Source: an uncultured Gemmiger sp. (GTDB lineage: Bacteria > Bacillota > Clostridia > Oscillospirales > Ruminococcaceae). From it: a stretch of DNA of 64,000 bases. Below, piece after piece: positions 43,528 through 52,787 of the stretch. The notes beneath the pieces were generated by a model. That model was given only the letters and a program-made list of their open reading frames with translations. It made no database searches and had not been told where the DNA came from. The stretch is taken from contig CALXHQ010000002.1 of the NCBI GenBank assembly GCA_944388145.1, forward strand, positions 248,001 to 312,000, written 5' to 3'. The position numbers and the translations under genes are program-made. How positions within the stretch are numbered: position 1 is the stretch's first letter; each line of letters opens with the position of its first letter.

Positions 43528-44439
43528 TTACCGCTCCACGGTCATCTTGGAGGTGACGCCGTAGCCCAGGGCCTCGATCTCGGGGGCAAACTCATCGCTC
43601 ATCACATAGTTGATGAAAGCCTGAGCAGCCTCGCTGCCCTCGCCGTTGGTGTACATATGCTCGTAGCCCCAAACCGGGTAGCTGCCGTTGTAGGTGTTCT
43701 CCAGGCTGGGCTCCACGCCGTCAATGGCGACAGGCTGCACATCATCATTGTTCATGATGTAGGGCAGGGCCACATAGCCGATGGCGCCGGCGTTCTGAGA
43801 GACATTCTGCAGCAGCGTGCCGGAGTCATCGGTTTCCAGGGCTGCGTTGGAGGCTTCCTCCTCGCCGTCCAGGGCGTACTCCTGGAACAGGGCGCGGGTG
43901 CCGGAAGAGCTGGGACGGGTGACCAGGATGATCTCCTCATCGGGGCCGCCAACCTCGCTCCAGTTGGTGATCTTGGCGGTGAAGATATCCTTCAGCTGAT
44001 CCTTGGTCAGGTCGGTGATCCCCACATCCTTGTTGACCACGGCAGCCATGGTGACAACGCAGACGCGATGGTCAACCAGGGTGGCAGCCACGTCGGCATC
44101 CAGCTTGCTCTCGGCGTCCACGTCGGAGTTGCCGATGTCCACAGTGCCGTCGGCGACCTGCTGCAGGCCGGTGCCGGAGCCGCCGCCGTTGACGGTGACG
44201 GAGCAGTCGGGGTTGGCGGTATTGAACTCCTCGGCGGCCTTCTGCGCCAGGGGCTGCAGAGCGGAGGAACCGGAAGCAGTCACCGTGCCGGAAACGGTAG
44301 CGGCAGCGGCGCTGGTGGAAGAGCTGTCGCCGGCAGCGGCGGAGCTGGACTCGCTGGTGGAGCTGGAAGTGGTGGAACCACAAGCCACCATGCTCAGGGC
44401 CAGGGCGGCAGCGCAAACAGAAGCAAGTGCACGTTTCAT
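43528..44439 (-). CDS. pstS: Phosphate-binding lipoprotein PstS
   Basis: Binding protein of 303 residues. Signal peptide with lipobox SMVAC (Cys20), a Ser/Ala-rich spacer (~21-45), then the phosphate-binding fold. TASGSSALQPL and the SGT motif in RPSSSGTRALF contact phosphate in the family, and NGGGSGTGLQQV is also typical. First gene of the operon, with candidate PhoP sites upstream. Confidence 0.95.
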   Translation of the reverse strand: MKRALASVCAAALALSMVACGSTTSSSTSESSSAAAGDSSSTSAAAATVSGTVTASGSSALQPLAQKAAEEFNTANPDCSVTVNGGGSGTGLQQVADGTVDIGNSDVDAESKLDADVAATLVDHRVCVVTMAAVVNKDVGITDLTKDQLKDIFTAKITNWSEVGGPDEEIILVTRPSSSGTRALFQEYALDGEEEASNAALETDDSGTLLQNVSQNAGAIGYVALPYIMNNDDVQPVAIDGVEPSLENTYNGSYPVWGYEHMYTNGEGSEAAQAFINYVMSDEFAPEIEALGYGVTSKMTVER

Positions 44440-44527
44440 AAGTAATGTCTTCTCCCTTTTCTTAACCGATTTTTTCGTTTCGATACCGTGGCGGCATGGC
44501 CGCCCGCGTTCCCTTGGAACGGTTTCT

Positions 44528-44613
44528 ATTTTAGCGCTGGTTCATCGTTTTATCGACCATATCAGGGTACAATCTTTGTAAAACCGCCGTAAGGTTTTTT
44601 GCCGGATTGTAAA
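44528..44613 (-). promoter_or_regulatory. pstS promoter region with possible PhoP boxes
   Basis: On the minus strand two TTTACA hexamers (44608-44613 and 44577-44582) and an intermediate TTACGG (44587-44592) lie roughly 10-21 bases apart, like the TTWACA repeats bound by Bacillus-type PhoP. A -10-like TAAAAT is at 44528-44533, rather far downstream. The remainder of the 335-base gap 44440-44774 carries the terminator of the next gene. Confidence 0.4.
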
Positions 44614-44686
44614 ATTGCGGCAAATTCCCCTTCCGATTCTTTACCCGGCCTTTACAATGCAGGCCCGGTTTCCTCCCCCGCCAAAA

Positions 44687-44726
44687 AAGCGTCCCGTTTC
44701 CGCCCGCAGGCGGAAGCGGAACGCTT
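44687..44726 (-). terminator. Terminator of the 45356 lipoprotein gene
   Basis: Eighteen-base stem with few mismatches (AAGCGT...ACGCTT), loop TGCG, followed on the minus strand by TTTT. Confidence 0.85.
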
Positions 44727-44774
44727 CCTTCCCATTATAGTTATAAGAGTTGCAGATCTCGGTTTTTCACCGGT

Positions 44775-45356
44775 TCAGCCCTGCGGTTCGCTGAACACAG
44801 CGTCCAGCTCATCCAGCAGACTGTCGGCAGCGGCCAGGTCCACACCGGTAAAGTCGGTGTCCACCCCGGCGCTTTCCAGCAGGCCGGCAACTTCCTCCGA
44901 CCCGCCAGTGATCATCCGGGCCGTGCCCAGAATCCCCGGCCAATTGGCGTCGATCCGCTCCCGGCCGTCGGCATCCAGCCCTTTGTACCAGGCAGCGGCG
45001 TCGGTGCGGATTTCTTCAGCCCGGGCGGTGCTGCATCCGGCCAGATATCGGACCAGGCCGTTGGCCGCAATGCCCGCTTTCAGGCTGGTGCCCGCGCTGC
45101 CCGCCCCGTAGACGATGCAGCCGTTCAGCACCTGGTCCAGCCCGGCCGTGGTGTAGCCGTCCGCCGGCTGCGGGGTGTCAGCAGGGGTGGGCGCCGGCGT
45201 AACTTCCGGTGTGACTTCCGGCGCGGGGGCCGCAGTCGCCTGGGGGGCCGTTTCGGGGGCGGCGGCGGGGACCGCCCCCGTGCCGCCCGCACAGCCCGCC
45301 AGCAGTGCCAGGCAAAGCGCCGCCCCGGCCGCGCGGTTCCAGATCGTGTTGCGCAT
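44775..45356 (-). CDS. Small lipoprotein, function unknown
   Basis: Predicted lipoprotein of 193 residues; lipobox LLAGC with Cys22. A Pro/Ala/Thr-rich linker (~25-65, PAPEVTPEVTPAPTP) leads to a helical domain of about 120 residues containing KAGIAANGLVRYLAG and ERIDANWPGILGTARM. I recognise no family. ATG at 45356 with AAGGATGG upstream. Its promoter (45615-45643) is strong but gives an unusually long leader of about 240 bases. Monocistronic, with a terminator after it. Confidence 0.7.
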   Translation of the reverse strand: MRNTIWNRAAGAALCLALLAGCAGGTGAVPAAAPETAPQATAAPAPEVTPEVTPAPTPADTPQPADGYTTAGLDQVLNGCIVYGAGSAGTSLKAGIAANGLVRYLAGCSTARAEEIRTDAAAWYKGLDADGRERIDANWPGILGTARMITGGSEEVAGLLESAGVDTDFTGVDLAAADSLLDELDAVFSEPQG

Positions 45357-45614
45357 ATCCAATCCATCCTTTCTTTCCGGCGGGGCGGCCGCAGGCCCGT
45401 CCCGCTGTGTGTCGTTGTATACCGGGGTTGCACGGTCTCCGCAGCGGCTGCACCCCGTATTGGGCAAGCGGACCCTCTATCTTCTATCTGTATGGCAGTA
45501 CAGCCGGAAATGTGACCATCCCATATGGCGCATCGGCTCCGCCAAAAAGGAGGGATCGCCCCATGCCGGGGCGGCCACCAACAATGTGTTGCTGTCAAAA
45601 GGTATCCTCGTCCC

Positions 45615-45643
45615 AGTATAGTAGCCTTGCCGGGAAATGACAA
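45615..45643 (-). promoter_or_regulatory. Sigma-A promoter for the small lipoprotein
   Basis: Minus strand: TTGTCA, 17 bases, TATACT. Transcription from about 45607 leaves a long leader before the ATG at 45356. The 458-base gap 45357-45814 holds this, the leader, and the plus-strand promoter at 45692. Confidence 0.7.
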
Positions 45644-45691
45644 GCGCCCCGCCCTCCCGCCGGCGGCCGCCAAATTTTCCCGCGGGTGCAG

Positions 45692-45720
45692 TTGCCCTGC
45701 CGGACGGATTCGGGTACAAT
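45692..45720 (+). promoter_or_regulatory. Promoter for the aminopeptidase operon
   Basis: TTGCCC, 17 bases, TACAAT, about 95 bases before the ATG at 45815. Confidence 0.6.
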
Positions 45721-45814
45721 AGAAGGGTAACTTTTCGACCTGGTTTTCCTGTTTTTGTGCAGGCTGCAACCCGCCTGCCGTCATTTTTCCTGCGAAAGAA
45801 GGTTTTTCACCAAT

Positions 45815-47146
45815 ATGCAAACCCGTTCAACTTTGGACCGTCTGTTCTCCTTTTTGCAGGCCGGCGTAACCCCCTGGCACGCGGTGGCCGAGGCTGCCCG
45901 CTGGCTGGAGGAATCCGGTTATACCCGCCTGGAGGAATCCGCCTACTGGAACCTGGAACCCGGCGGCAGATATTACGTCACCCGCAACGGCAGCTCCATC
46001 GCGGCCTGGCGGGTGCCGGACCATGCCATCGGCGGGTGGCGGATGTCTGTCTCCCACTCGGACAACCCGGGTTGGCGCATTAAGCCGGCAAAATCCACCG
46101 CCGCCGGGTGCGAGCGCCTGCCGGTGGAGGGCTACGGCGGCATGATTATGCCCACCTGGCTGGACCGACCGCTGGGCGTGGCCGGCCGGGTGCTGCTGCG
46201 GGAGGAAAACGGCCTGTCCACCCGGCTGGTGAACCTGGACCGCCCCGTGGCGGTGATCCCGTCGCTGTGTATCCACTTTGACCGCAGCTGCAACAGCGGC
46301 CACAGCTACAACCCCCAGGTGGACATGCAGCCGCTCTACGGCCCCGAGGGCTGCCGGACGCTGGACAGCCTGGTGGCGGACGCCCTGGGCGTGTCCGCGG
46401 AGGACATTGTCTCCAGCGAGCTGCTGCTGGTCACCCTGCAGCCGCCGGTGCAGGTCGGCCCGGAAAACGAATACTACATGGCCCCCCGTATTGACGACCT
46501 GGGCTGCGCCGCAGCCACCCTGATGGGTTTTCTGGATGCCGCCGATGCCTGTGATTCCGCCTGCGCCCCGGTCTGGGCCATGCTGGACAACGAGGAGGTG
46601 GGCTCCTCCACCCGCCAGGGCGCCCAGAGCACCTTTTTGCGGGACCTGCTGGACCGCATTTTGGACGCGGTGCCCCATTCCGGTCAGGCCATGGCCCGGG
46701 CGCTGGCCAACAGCTTCTGCCTGTCGGCGGACAATGCCCACGCCACCCATCCCAATTTCCCGGAAAAATCCGACCCCGCCAGCCCGGTGCGGCTGGGCGG
46801 CGGCGTGGTTGTCAAATACAACGCCAGCCAGAAATACGCCACCAGCGCCTACTCGGGCGCGGTGTTCAGTGAGATCTGCCGCATGGCCGGCGTGCCCGTT
46901 CAACGGTTTTCCAACCGGGCGGATGTACCCGGCGGCAGCACGCTGGGCAACCTGCAGGCCAACACGGTGCCAGTGCCCACAGCGGACATCGGCCTGCCCC
47001 AGCTGGCCATGCACTCGGCGGTGGAGACGGCTGCCTGCGCCGACGCCGACGCCATGCGCCGGGCAGTGGCGGCCTTTTACCGGGCGTACATTCGTGCCCT
47101 GGGCGACGGCCGCTGCACCCTGGAGCCGGAGGCCCGCACCGAATGA
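45815..47146 (+). CDS. M18 family metalloaminopeptidase
   Basis: Cytoplasmic dinuclear-zinc aminopeptidase of 443 residues, releasing N-terminal (often acidic or neutral) residues. Metal and catalytic residues are visible: His/Asp in VSHSDNPGWRIKP, Asp in APRIDDLGCA, Glu-Glu in DNEEVGSSTRQGA, Asp in SADNAHATHPN, and His in AMHSAVETA. The ATG at 45815 gives the normal M18 length; the ribosome site (AAGAAGG) is distant. Its stop overlaps the start of the GluQ-RS gene by four bases. Confidence 0.9.
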   Translation: MQTRSTLDRLFSFLQAGVTPWHAVAEAARWLEESGYTRLEESAYWNLEPGGRYYVTRNGSSIAAWRVPDHAIGGWRMSVSHSDNPGWRIKPAKSTAAGCERLPVEGYGGMIMPTWLDRPLGVAGRVLLREENGLSTRLVNLDRPVAVIPSLCIHFDRSCNSGHSYNPQVDMQPLYGPEGCRTLDSLVADALGVSAEDIVSSELLLVTLQPPVQVGPENEYYMAPRIDDLGCAAATLMGFLDAADACDSACAPVWAMLDNEEVGSSTRQGAQSTFLRDLLDRILDAVPHSGQAMARALANSFCLSADNAHATHPNFPEKSDPASPVRLGGGVVVKYNASQKYATSAYSGAVFSEICRMAGVPVQRFSNRADVPGGSTLGNLQANTVPVPTADIGLPQLAMHSAVETAACADADAMRRAVAAFYRAYIRALGDGRCTLEPEARTE

Positions 47147-48081
47147 CGGTGGGGCGTTACGCGCCCAGCCCCAGCGGGCGGATGCATCTGGGCAACCTGT
47201 GCTGCTGCCTGTTGGCCTGGCTTTCCGCCAAAAGCAAGGGCGGAAAGGTGGTTTTGCGCATTGAGGATCTGGACGCCATGCGCTGCCCCCGCCGCTTTGC
47301 CGACCTGCTGGAGGCCGACCTTGCCTGGCTGGGCCTGGCCGCCGATGAGGGCGGCAGCGCCGGCGGGCCGGACGGTCCCTACTACCAGAGCGAGCGGGCG
47401 GACATTTACGGATATTACTATGGCAAGCTGGCGGAGATGGGGCTTGTCTATCCCTGTTTCTGCACCCGCAGCCAGCTGCACGCGGCCAGCGCGCCCCACC
47501 GCAGCGACGGGCAGGTGGTCTATCCCGGCACCTGCCGGGGCCTGACGCCGGAACAGGTGGCGGAAAAAAGCCGTGTCCGCCCCCCTGCCTGGCGGGTGCG
47601 GGTGCCGGACGAGACCATCCGCTTTGTGGACGGCCATCTCGGCCCTTACGCCGAGAACCTGGCCCGCGACTGCGGCGACTTTGTCGTGCGGCGGGCGGAC
47701 GGCGGCTTTGCCTACCAGCTGGCGGTGGTGGTGGACGACGCCCTGATGGGCGTAACCCAGGTGGTGCGCGGCGCCGACCTGCTTTCCAGCACGCCGCGGC
47801 AGCTGTGGCTGTACCGCACGCTGGGTTTGAAAGCGCCGGAATTCTGCCACCTGCCGCTGCTGCTTGCCCCGGACGGGCGGCGGCTGTCCAAGCGGGACGG
47901 CGACCAGAGCCTGGAACATTTGCAGGCGAAATACACGCCGGAGCAGGTCATCGGCAGGCTGGCCTACGTCTGCGGCCTGGCCGACACCCCCGCCCCCCGC
48001 GCGGCGGCCGAGCTGGTGGACGGCTTTTGCTGGGACAAGGTGCCAAAGCAGGACATCTGCCTGCCGGAGGGGCTGTTTTGA
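47143..48081 (+). CDS. gluQ: Glutamyl-Q tRNA(Asp) synthetase
   Basis: GluRS paralogue of 312 residues without the C-terminal anticodon-binding domain; the family attaches glutamate to queuosine-34 of tRNA(Asp). The start GRYAPSPSGRMHLGNL carries the HIGH motif as HLGN (15-18), the KMSKS loop is LSKRDGD, and a zinc site is suggested by CFCTRSQ and YPGTC. RIEDLD is conserved. Translationally coupled to the aminopeptidase. A truncated GltX is less likely given the intact motifs. Confidence 0.88.
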   Translation: MTVGRYAPSPSGRMHLGNLCCCLLAWLSAKSKGGKVVLRIEDLDAMRCPRRFADLLEADLAWLGLAADEGGSAGGPDGPYYQSERADIYGYYYGKLAEMGLVYPCFCTRSQLHAASAPHRSDGQVVYPGTCRGLTPEQVAEKSRVRPPAWRVRVPDETIRFVDGHLGPYAENLARDCGDFVVRRADGGFAYQLAVVVDDALMGVTQVVRGADLLSSTPRQLWLYRTLGLKAPEFCHLPLLLAPDGRRLSKRDGDQSLEHLQAKYTPEQVIGRLAYVCGLADTPAPRAAAELVDGFCWDKVPKQDICLPEGLF

Positions 48082-48193
48082 CCCTGCGGCATTTTTGACG
48101 GCAGCCGGCACCCGCGCCGGGCACCGTCCCCAAAACCAATGCAACTTCATCTTCAGATTTTCGATTGTCCACCTGAAAAGGAGGTCATCATCC

Positions 48194-50191
48194 ATGGCGC
48201 AATTTATCCGTTCCGAGGTACCCGCTCCCCGCGGGCTGGCCGTCAGCCTGTGCCTGCTGGTGCCGCTGCTCTACCTGACATTGGGGCAGGCGGCGGGGCT
48301 GCCGCTGCCCGCGGCGGCATACCAGGGGCACGGCCCCCTGGTGCTGGCGGCCGTGCAGCTGGCGCTCACGCTGCCCATCTGCTGGCTATGCCGCGGGGTG
48401 TTCACGGGTGCACTGCGTCAGCTGCGGCAGCCCGGGCGCTGCCTGCCGGCCGGGCTGGGCGCCGCGGCCGCGCTGGCCTGCGGGCTGGTGGGCCTGGCCA
48501 TGCTGTGCGCGGGCGCCCCGGGCAGCGATGCCTGCAATGTTGGATTTGGTGCCGCGGGGGCCATCCCGGCACTGAGCTGTGCCGGATGGTATGCCCAGGA
48601 CCGGCTGCTGTACCGCGCCGACCAGGCGCTGGCACGCCGGCTGGAGGCACTGCCCGGCCAGGCCACCGCGGCGCGTGATGGCAAGGCGGTGCACATTGCC
48701 GCCAGCGACCTGACCCCCGGCGAGATCTTCCTGGTCAAGCCCGGCAGCGCCTTCCCCGCCGACGGCGTGGTGCTGGAAGGCCGCTCTTGCGTGAGCGAGG
48801 CGGCGGTCACCGGCAGCGATACCCCGGTGAACAAGGCACCCGGCGACCGGGTCTTTGCCGGGTCGGTCAACCAGGACGCTCCCCTGGCCTGCCGGGCGGA
48901 GCAGACAGGCGATTCCACCGCCCTGGCGCAGGCCGTCCGCCTGTGCCGTCAGGCCGCCGGGGGCGAAGGCCCCGCCGCCCAAACCGCCCTGCGCACCTGC
49001 CGGATATTGAGCCTGACCGCCCTGGCGGTGGCTGCGGCAGCCTTTGTGGTCTGGATGCTGCTGGGCAGCGGCCTGCCGGCCGCTTTGGCGCGGGCGGTCT
49101 GTGTGCTTGCGGTCTGCTGCCCCGGCGCACTGTGCCTGGCCGCCCCCGCCGCGGTACTGGCCGGGTGTGATGCCGCGCTGCGGCAGGGCGTGCTGTTCAA
49201 GACCGCCGACGCCCTGGAATGCGCCGCCCGGGCACGGACCATCCTGCTGGACAAGGACGGCGCGGTGACCACCGGCGCCCCCGGCGTGGTGGAGGTGGTG
49301 GGCACCCGCAACGTGCCGGCCAAATTTCTGCTGGGCCTGGCTGCCGGGCTGGAAGCCGGCAGTGAGGACACGCTGGCCAGCGCCGTGCTGCGCAAGGCCC
49401 AGGCGGACGGAGTCAAGTACCGCCCCGCCGCCGACCTGCAGGTGCTGCCCGGGCAGGGCCGTTTGGGCAAGGTGGCCGGCAAGGTGATGGCCGGCGGCAA
49501 CGAGGATTTTATCCGCACCCAATGCCAGCTGACCCATGACCTGGTCCAGGCGGGACAGCGCCTGGCCGCGGCTGGCGCCACGCTGCTTTACTTTGCACTG
49601 GACCGGCACGCGGCCGGCGTGATTGGCGTGGCCGATGTGGTGCGCCCCTCCAGTCGAGAGGCGGTGGCAACGCTACAGGCCCAGGGCCTGCGGGTGATGC
49701 TGCTGGCGGGCGGCGATGCCGACTCTGCCGCCCGCATCGCGGCGCTGGTCGGCCTGAATGCCGGTGACCTGATCGCCGGTGTGCAGCCGGAGGACAAGCC
49801 CGCCCTGGTGCGGCGCATCGCGCAGCCCGAGGGCGCGGTTTTGGTGGGTAGTGCTGCCGATGCCGCGCTGGCGCAGGCCGATGCCGGCGTGGCCATGGGC
49901 ATTGCCAAAACCCCGGCTGAGGACGCCGGCGGCATTGTCCTGCTGCGGGGCGATCTGGCCGGGCTGCCCGCAGCGCTGGAACTTGCCCGCCGCACAGTGG
50001 GCAGCATTCGCCGCAGCGTTCAGCAGGCAGGCATTTACCATCTGGCCGCTCTGGTCCTGGCCGCGGCCTGCCCGCTGCCGGGACCGGTGCTGGCGCTGCT
50101 GGCATCCGGCGCCTTTGGCTGGTACGCGCTGCGCGCCGCCGGGCAGAGCGCCCGGGGCGATGCCGCCCCTGTCCAAGGGAAGGGGGATTGA
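48194..50191 (+). CDS. P1B-type ATPase homologue with degenerate catalytic motifs
   Basis: Membrane protein of 665 residues with the layout of heavy-metal P-type ATPases but altered key motifs. TGES is TGSD (207-210); the ion-site CPC is CPG (309-311, in VCCPGALCLAAP); the phosphorylation motif DKTGT is DKDGA (353-357), keeping the Asp; the SEHP motif is SEDT (390-393); and GDGxND is GSAADA (552-557). No N-terminal metal-binding domain is seen. Hydrophobic segments and the PEDK region are kept, and there are no stops or frameshifts, so it is under selection as a protein. It may be a non-transporting regulator or an unusual pump. ATG with AAAAGGAGG. Confidence 0.8.
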   Translation: MAQFIRSEVPAPRGLAVSLCLLVPLLYLTLGQAAGLPLPAAAYQGHGPLVLAAVQLALTLPICWLCRGVFTGALRQLRQPGRCLPAGLGAAAALACGLVGLAMLCAGAPGSDACNVGFGAAGAIPALSCAGWYAQDRLLYRADQALARRLEALPGQATAARDGKAVHIAASDLTPGEIFLVKPGSAFPADGVVLEGRSCVSEAAVTGSDTPVNKAPGDRVFAGSVNQDAPLACRAEQTGDSTALAQAVRLCRQAAGGEGPAAQTALRTCRILSLTALAVAAAAFVVWMLLGSGLPAALARAVCVLAVCCPGALCLAAPAAVLAGCDAALRQGVLFKTADALECAARARTILLDKDGAVTTGAPGVVEVVGTRNVPAKFLLGLAAGLEAGSEDTLASAVLRKAQADGVKYRPAADLQVLPGQGRLGKVAGKVMAGGNEDFIRTQCQLTHDLVQAGQRLAAAGATLLYFALDRHAAGVIGVADVVRPSSREAVATLQAQGLRVMLLAGGDADSAARIAALVGLNAGDLIAGVQPEDKPALVRRIAQPEGAVLVGSAADAALAQADAGVAMGIAKTPAEDAGGIVLLRGDLAGLPAALELARRTVGSIRRSVQQAGIYHLAALVLAAACPLPGPVLALLASGAFGWYALRAAGQSARGDAAPVQGKGD

Positions 50192-50194
50192 CCG

Positions 50195-50473
50195 ATGCAG
50201 CGCCGCCATTACCGCTTTTACGGCCGGGTGCAGGGGGTGGGGTTCCGGTACCGGGCCCAATACGCCGCCAGCCACCTGGGCCTGACCGGCTGGGTCTGCA
50301 ATCTGTACGACGGCAGCGTGGAGCTGGAAGCCCAAGGCGATCCCGCCGCACTGGACAAGCTGGTGGACACCATTGCTGCCACCAGCCACTGGATCATGAT
50401 TGACCGCTACACCTGCCAGGAGGCCCCCGTCCAGCCGGATGAGCGCAGTTTCCGGGTACGGGACAGCTGGTGA
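50195..50473 (+). CDS. acyP: Acylphosphatase
   Basis: Small enzyme of 92 residues that hydrolyses acyl phosphates. The active loop [13 protein letters not shown] carries the catalytic arginine; the asparagine is in [18 protein letters not shown]. Length is normal. It starts four bases after the ATPase-like gene. A 20-base terminator follows. Confidence 0.93.
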   Translation: MQRRHYRFYGRVQGVGFRYRAQYAASHLGLTGWVCNLYDGSVELEAQGDPAALDKLVDTIAATSHWIMIDRYTCQEAPVQPDERSFRVRDSW

Positions 50474-50493
50474 TTGCGCCAGGCCGAACAATA

Positions 50494-50538
50494 ACACAGG
50501 CAGGGGCGGACGCCGATGGCGTCCGCCCCTGCCTGTGT
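50494..50538. terminator. Bidirectional terminator between acyP and the alpha-galactosidase gene
   Basis: Perfect 20-base stem (ACACAGGCAGGGGCGGACGC and its complement) with a CGATG loop, between two convergent genes. TGTATT follows on the plus side and TATTG on the minus side. Confidence 0.9.
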
Positions 50539-50548
50539 TGTATTCTGT

Positions 50549-52693
50549 TCAGTCGGCCTTCAGCCAGCAGAGATACCCGGGCAAATCGCCCCGCACCTGG
50601 GGCAGCGGCAGGCCCAGCAGCTGCAGTTCCTCACCGGCAAAGGCAGCTTCGCTTCCGCCGCCGGTGTAAAGCGCCCGGGCGGTATAATGACGGCCGGCAG
50701 CAGCAAAGGGCAGCGTCAGACAGCGGCCGTCCAGCACACGGCCAGCGGCAAACACCACCGCTTCGCTGCCGTCGGGGGCGGCGACCGCCCAGGCTGCACC
50801 ATGGCCGTCCGGGGGCAGCAGCCGGTACAGCTCCCCGCCCCGCAGCAGAGCGCCGTGGTCCCGATAGAACTGCACAAAGGGGTGCAGTTGTCGGATCTGC
50901 TGGGGGGTATAGGCGGTCAGATCCAGCTCAAAGCCGAAGGTTCCGGACAGCGCCGCAGCCATGCGCGCCTCTACGCTGGCGGTGCGGCCGGTGGTGTGGT
51001 TGGGCACGGTGGAATAGTGTGCTCCCATCACGCAGGGCGGGTAGCAAAAGCTGGTGCCGTACTGGATGCTCTGCCGGTCCAGCGCGTCGGTATTGTCGCT
51101 GGTCCAGATTTGGGGCGAGTAATACAGCATACCGCAGTCAAAGCGGGCGCCGCCGCCGGCACAGTTTTCCAGCAGCAGGTCGGGATAGCGCCGGGTCAGC
51201 TGCTGCTGCATCTCGTAGACGCCCAGCACATAACGGTGGTAGACCTCGCCCTGGCGGGCGGCGGGCAGCGCCGCGCTGTACACGTTGGCCAGGCTGCGGT
51301 TCATATCCCACTTCAGGTAGCGCACCGGGCAGCTGTCCAGCAGGGCGCACAGCTGTTGCCAGATGCCCTGGCGCACCTCCTTGCGGGAGAAGTCCAGCAC
51401 ATACTGATTGCGGATTTCCAGCGTGGGCCGGCCGGGGATCTGCAGGGCCCAGTCAGGATGTGCACGGTACAGGTCCGAGTTGGGGCTGACAGCCTCCGGC
51501 TCCACCCAGATGCCGAATGCCAACCCCAGGTCGTTGATTTTCCGGCAGAGGCCGGCCACGCCGCCGGGCAGCTTGACCGGATCGGCCGCCCAGTCGCCCA
51601 GGCTGCTGTTGTCGGCGTTGCGGCCCCGGAACCAGCCGTCGTCCAACACAAACAGATCGGCGTGGGCCTGCCTGGCAGCGCGGGCCAGTTCCAGCAGACG
51701 GTCCTCATCAAAGTTGAAGTAGCAGGCCTCCCAGCTGTTCAGCAGCACCGGGCGGGGCGCCGCCATATCGGCCCACCGGGGCGGGATCAGATGGCTGCGG
51801 ATGGCCTGGTGGAAGCGGCGGCTCATGGCGCCAAAGCCCTGGCCGCTGTACACAAAGGCGGCTTCCGGCGCGGCAAAGCTCTCGCCGGGGGCCAGCGTCC
51901 AGGCAAAGCGGAAGGGCTCGATGCCCATGCTCAGCCGGATACCCGCGGCGGCGCTCTCCGCCTGGATGCGGTAGTTGCCGCTGTACACCAGCGCGGCGCC
52001 CCAGCACTGACCTGCATTCTCACCGGCATCGGGGCTGCAAAGTACCACAAAGGGGTTGTGGGCGTGGGTGGGGATGCCGCCCACGCTGCCCACACTCTGC
52101 ACGCCGGGCCGCACAGCCGCCCGGTGGAGGGTGCGTTCGCCGGCCCACGCGCCGTCAAAGGTGATCAGGTCCAGGTCATGGCGGGCAAAATCCAGCACCG
52201 CCGAGGGTACCCCCCGCAGCGTCAGCGGAGCGGTGCCGGTATTCTCGATAACCGCTGCCCGGGTGATCAGGTCACAGTCGGGCAGCACGCCGTACAGCAG
52301 CGTTACCCGCAGGCCCATTGTGTCCTGCAGGGTGATGCGCAGCGTCTCGGCGCCGGGGCAGTCCCGGAAGGCGGGCAGCCCCGGCAGGCCGTACTTGCCC
52401 GGTTCCACTGCCGCACCCGCAAAACGCAGGTCGGCGGCGATGACACCGTCGGCAAATTCCGGCTGGAAAAAGGGCATATGGTTGTCCCCCATACCGGGGG
52501 CGGGCCACTCCTGGGGCAGCAGGTCGGGGTGGCAGCCGGGGTCGTTGTGGGGGGCGTCCGGCAGCCGGAAGCAGTCGGCACGGGGGCCGTAACCAAGGTG
52601 CAGCAGCCGGCCCTGACCGTCCACCGCCATGGCATAGCTGGTGTGGTCGGTGTGCAGCGTGAAGCGTTTTGCATTTGTGTCTGCATGGATCAT
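50549..52693 (-). CDS. Alpha-galactosidase, GH36
   Basis: Cytoplasmic enzyme of 714 residues (no signal peptide) that removes alpha-1,6-galactose from galactomannan or raffinose-type oligosaccharides. The nucleophile lies in YLKWDMNR (Asp463) and the acid/base in TSDNTDALDR (533-536). LFVLDDGWFRGR and GIWVEPEAVSP complete the TIM-barrel signature; an N-terminal beta-sandwich fills residues 1-300. ATG at 52693 with GAGAGGAG. Last gene of the mannan locus, so it probably trims galactosyl side chains after import. Confidence 0.93.
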   Translation of the reverse strand: MIHADTNAKRFTLHTDHTSYAMAVDGQGRLLHLGYGPRADCFRLPDAPHNDPGCHPDLLPQEWPAPGMGDNHMPFFQPEFADGVIAADLRFAGAAVEPGKYGLPGLPAFRDCPGAETLRITLQDTMGLRVTLLYGVLPDCDLITRAAVIENTGTAPLTLRGVPSAVLDFARHDLDLITFDGAWAGERTLHRAAVRPGVQSVGSVGGIPTHAHNPFVVLCSPDAGENAGQCWGAALVYSGNYRIQAESAAAGIRLSMGIEPFRFAWTLAPGESFAAPEAAFVYSGQGFGAMSRRFHQAIRSHLIPPRWADMAAPRPVLLNSWEACYFNFDEDRLLELARAARQAHADLFVLDDGWFRGRNADNSSLGDWAADPVKLPGGVAGLCRKINDLGLAFGIWVEPEAVSPNSDLYRAHPDWALQIPGRPTLEIRNQYVLDFSRKEVRQGIWQQLCALLDSCPVRYLKWDMNRSLANVYSAALPAARQGEVYHRYVLGVYEMQQQLTRRYPDLLLENCAGGGARFDCGMLYYSPQIWTSDNTDALDRQSIQYGTSFCYPPCVMGAHYSTVPNHTTGRTASVEARMAAALSGTFGFELDLTAYTPQQIRQLHPFVQFYRDHGALLRGGELYRLLPPDGHGAAWAVAAPDGSEAVVFAAGRVLDGRCLTLPFAAAGRHYTARALYTGGGSEAAFAGEELQLLGLPLPQVRGDLPGYLCWLKAD

Positions 52694-52787
52694 GGCAGAT
52701 GCTCCTCTCGGAGAGAATTGGCGGGGAATGCGGGTTGTCCCGGCATACCGCAGGCGGATCGGCCCGCCAAAAAATGCCGGGAATTTC

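Noticed and set aside
45563..45640. Small plus-strand frame of 25 codons with AAAAAGGAGGG before its ATG
   Set aside because: It overlaps the minus-strand promoter at 45615-45643, has no clear promoter of its own and no recognisable features. The Shine-Dalgarno-like run may be chance.
48082..48193. Read-through N-terminal extension of the P-type ATPase homologue into the gluQ region
   Set aside because: It would overlap gluQ in another frame, and AAAAGGAGG precedes the ATG at 48194.
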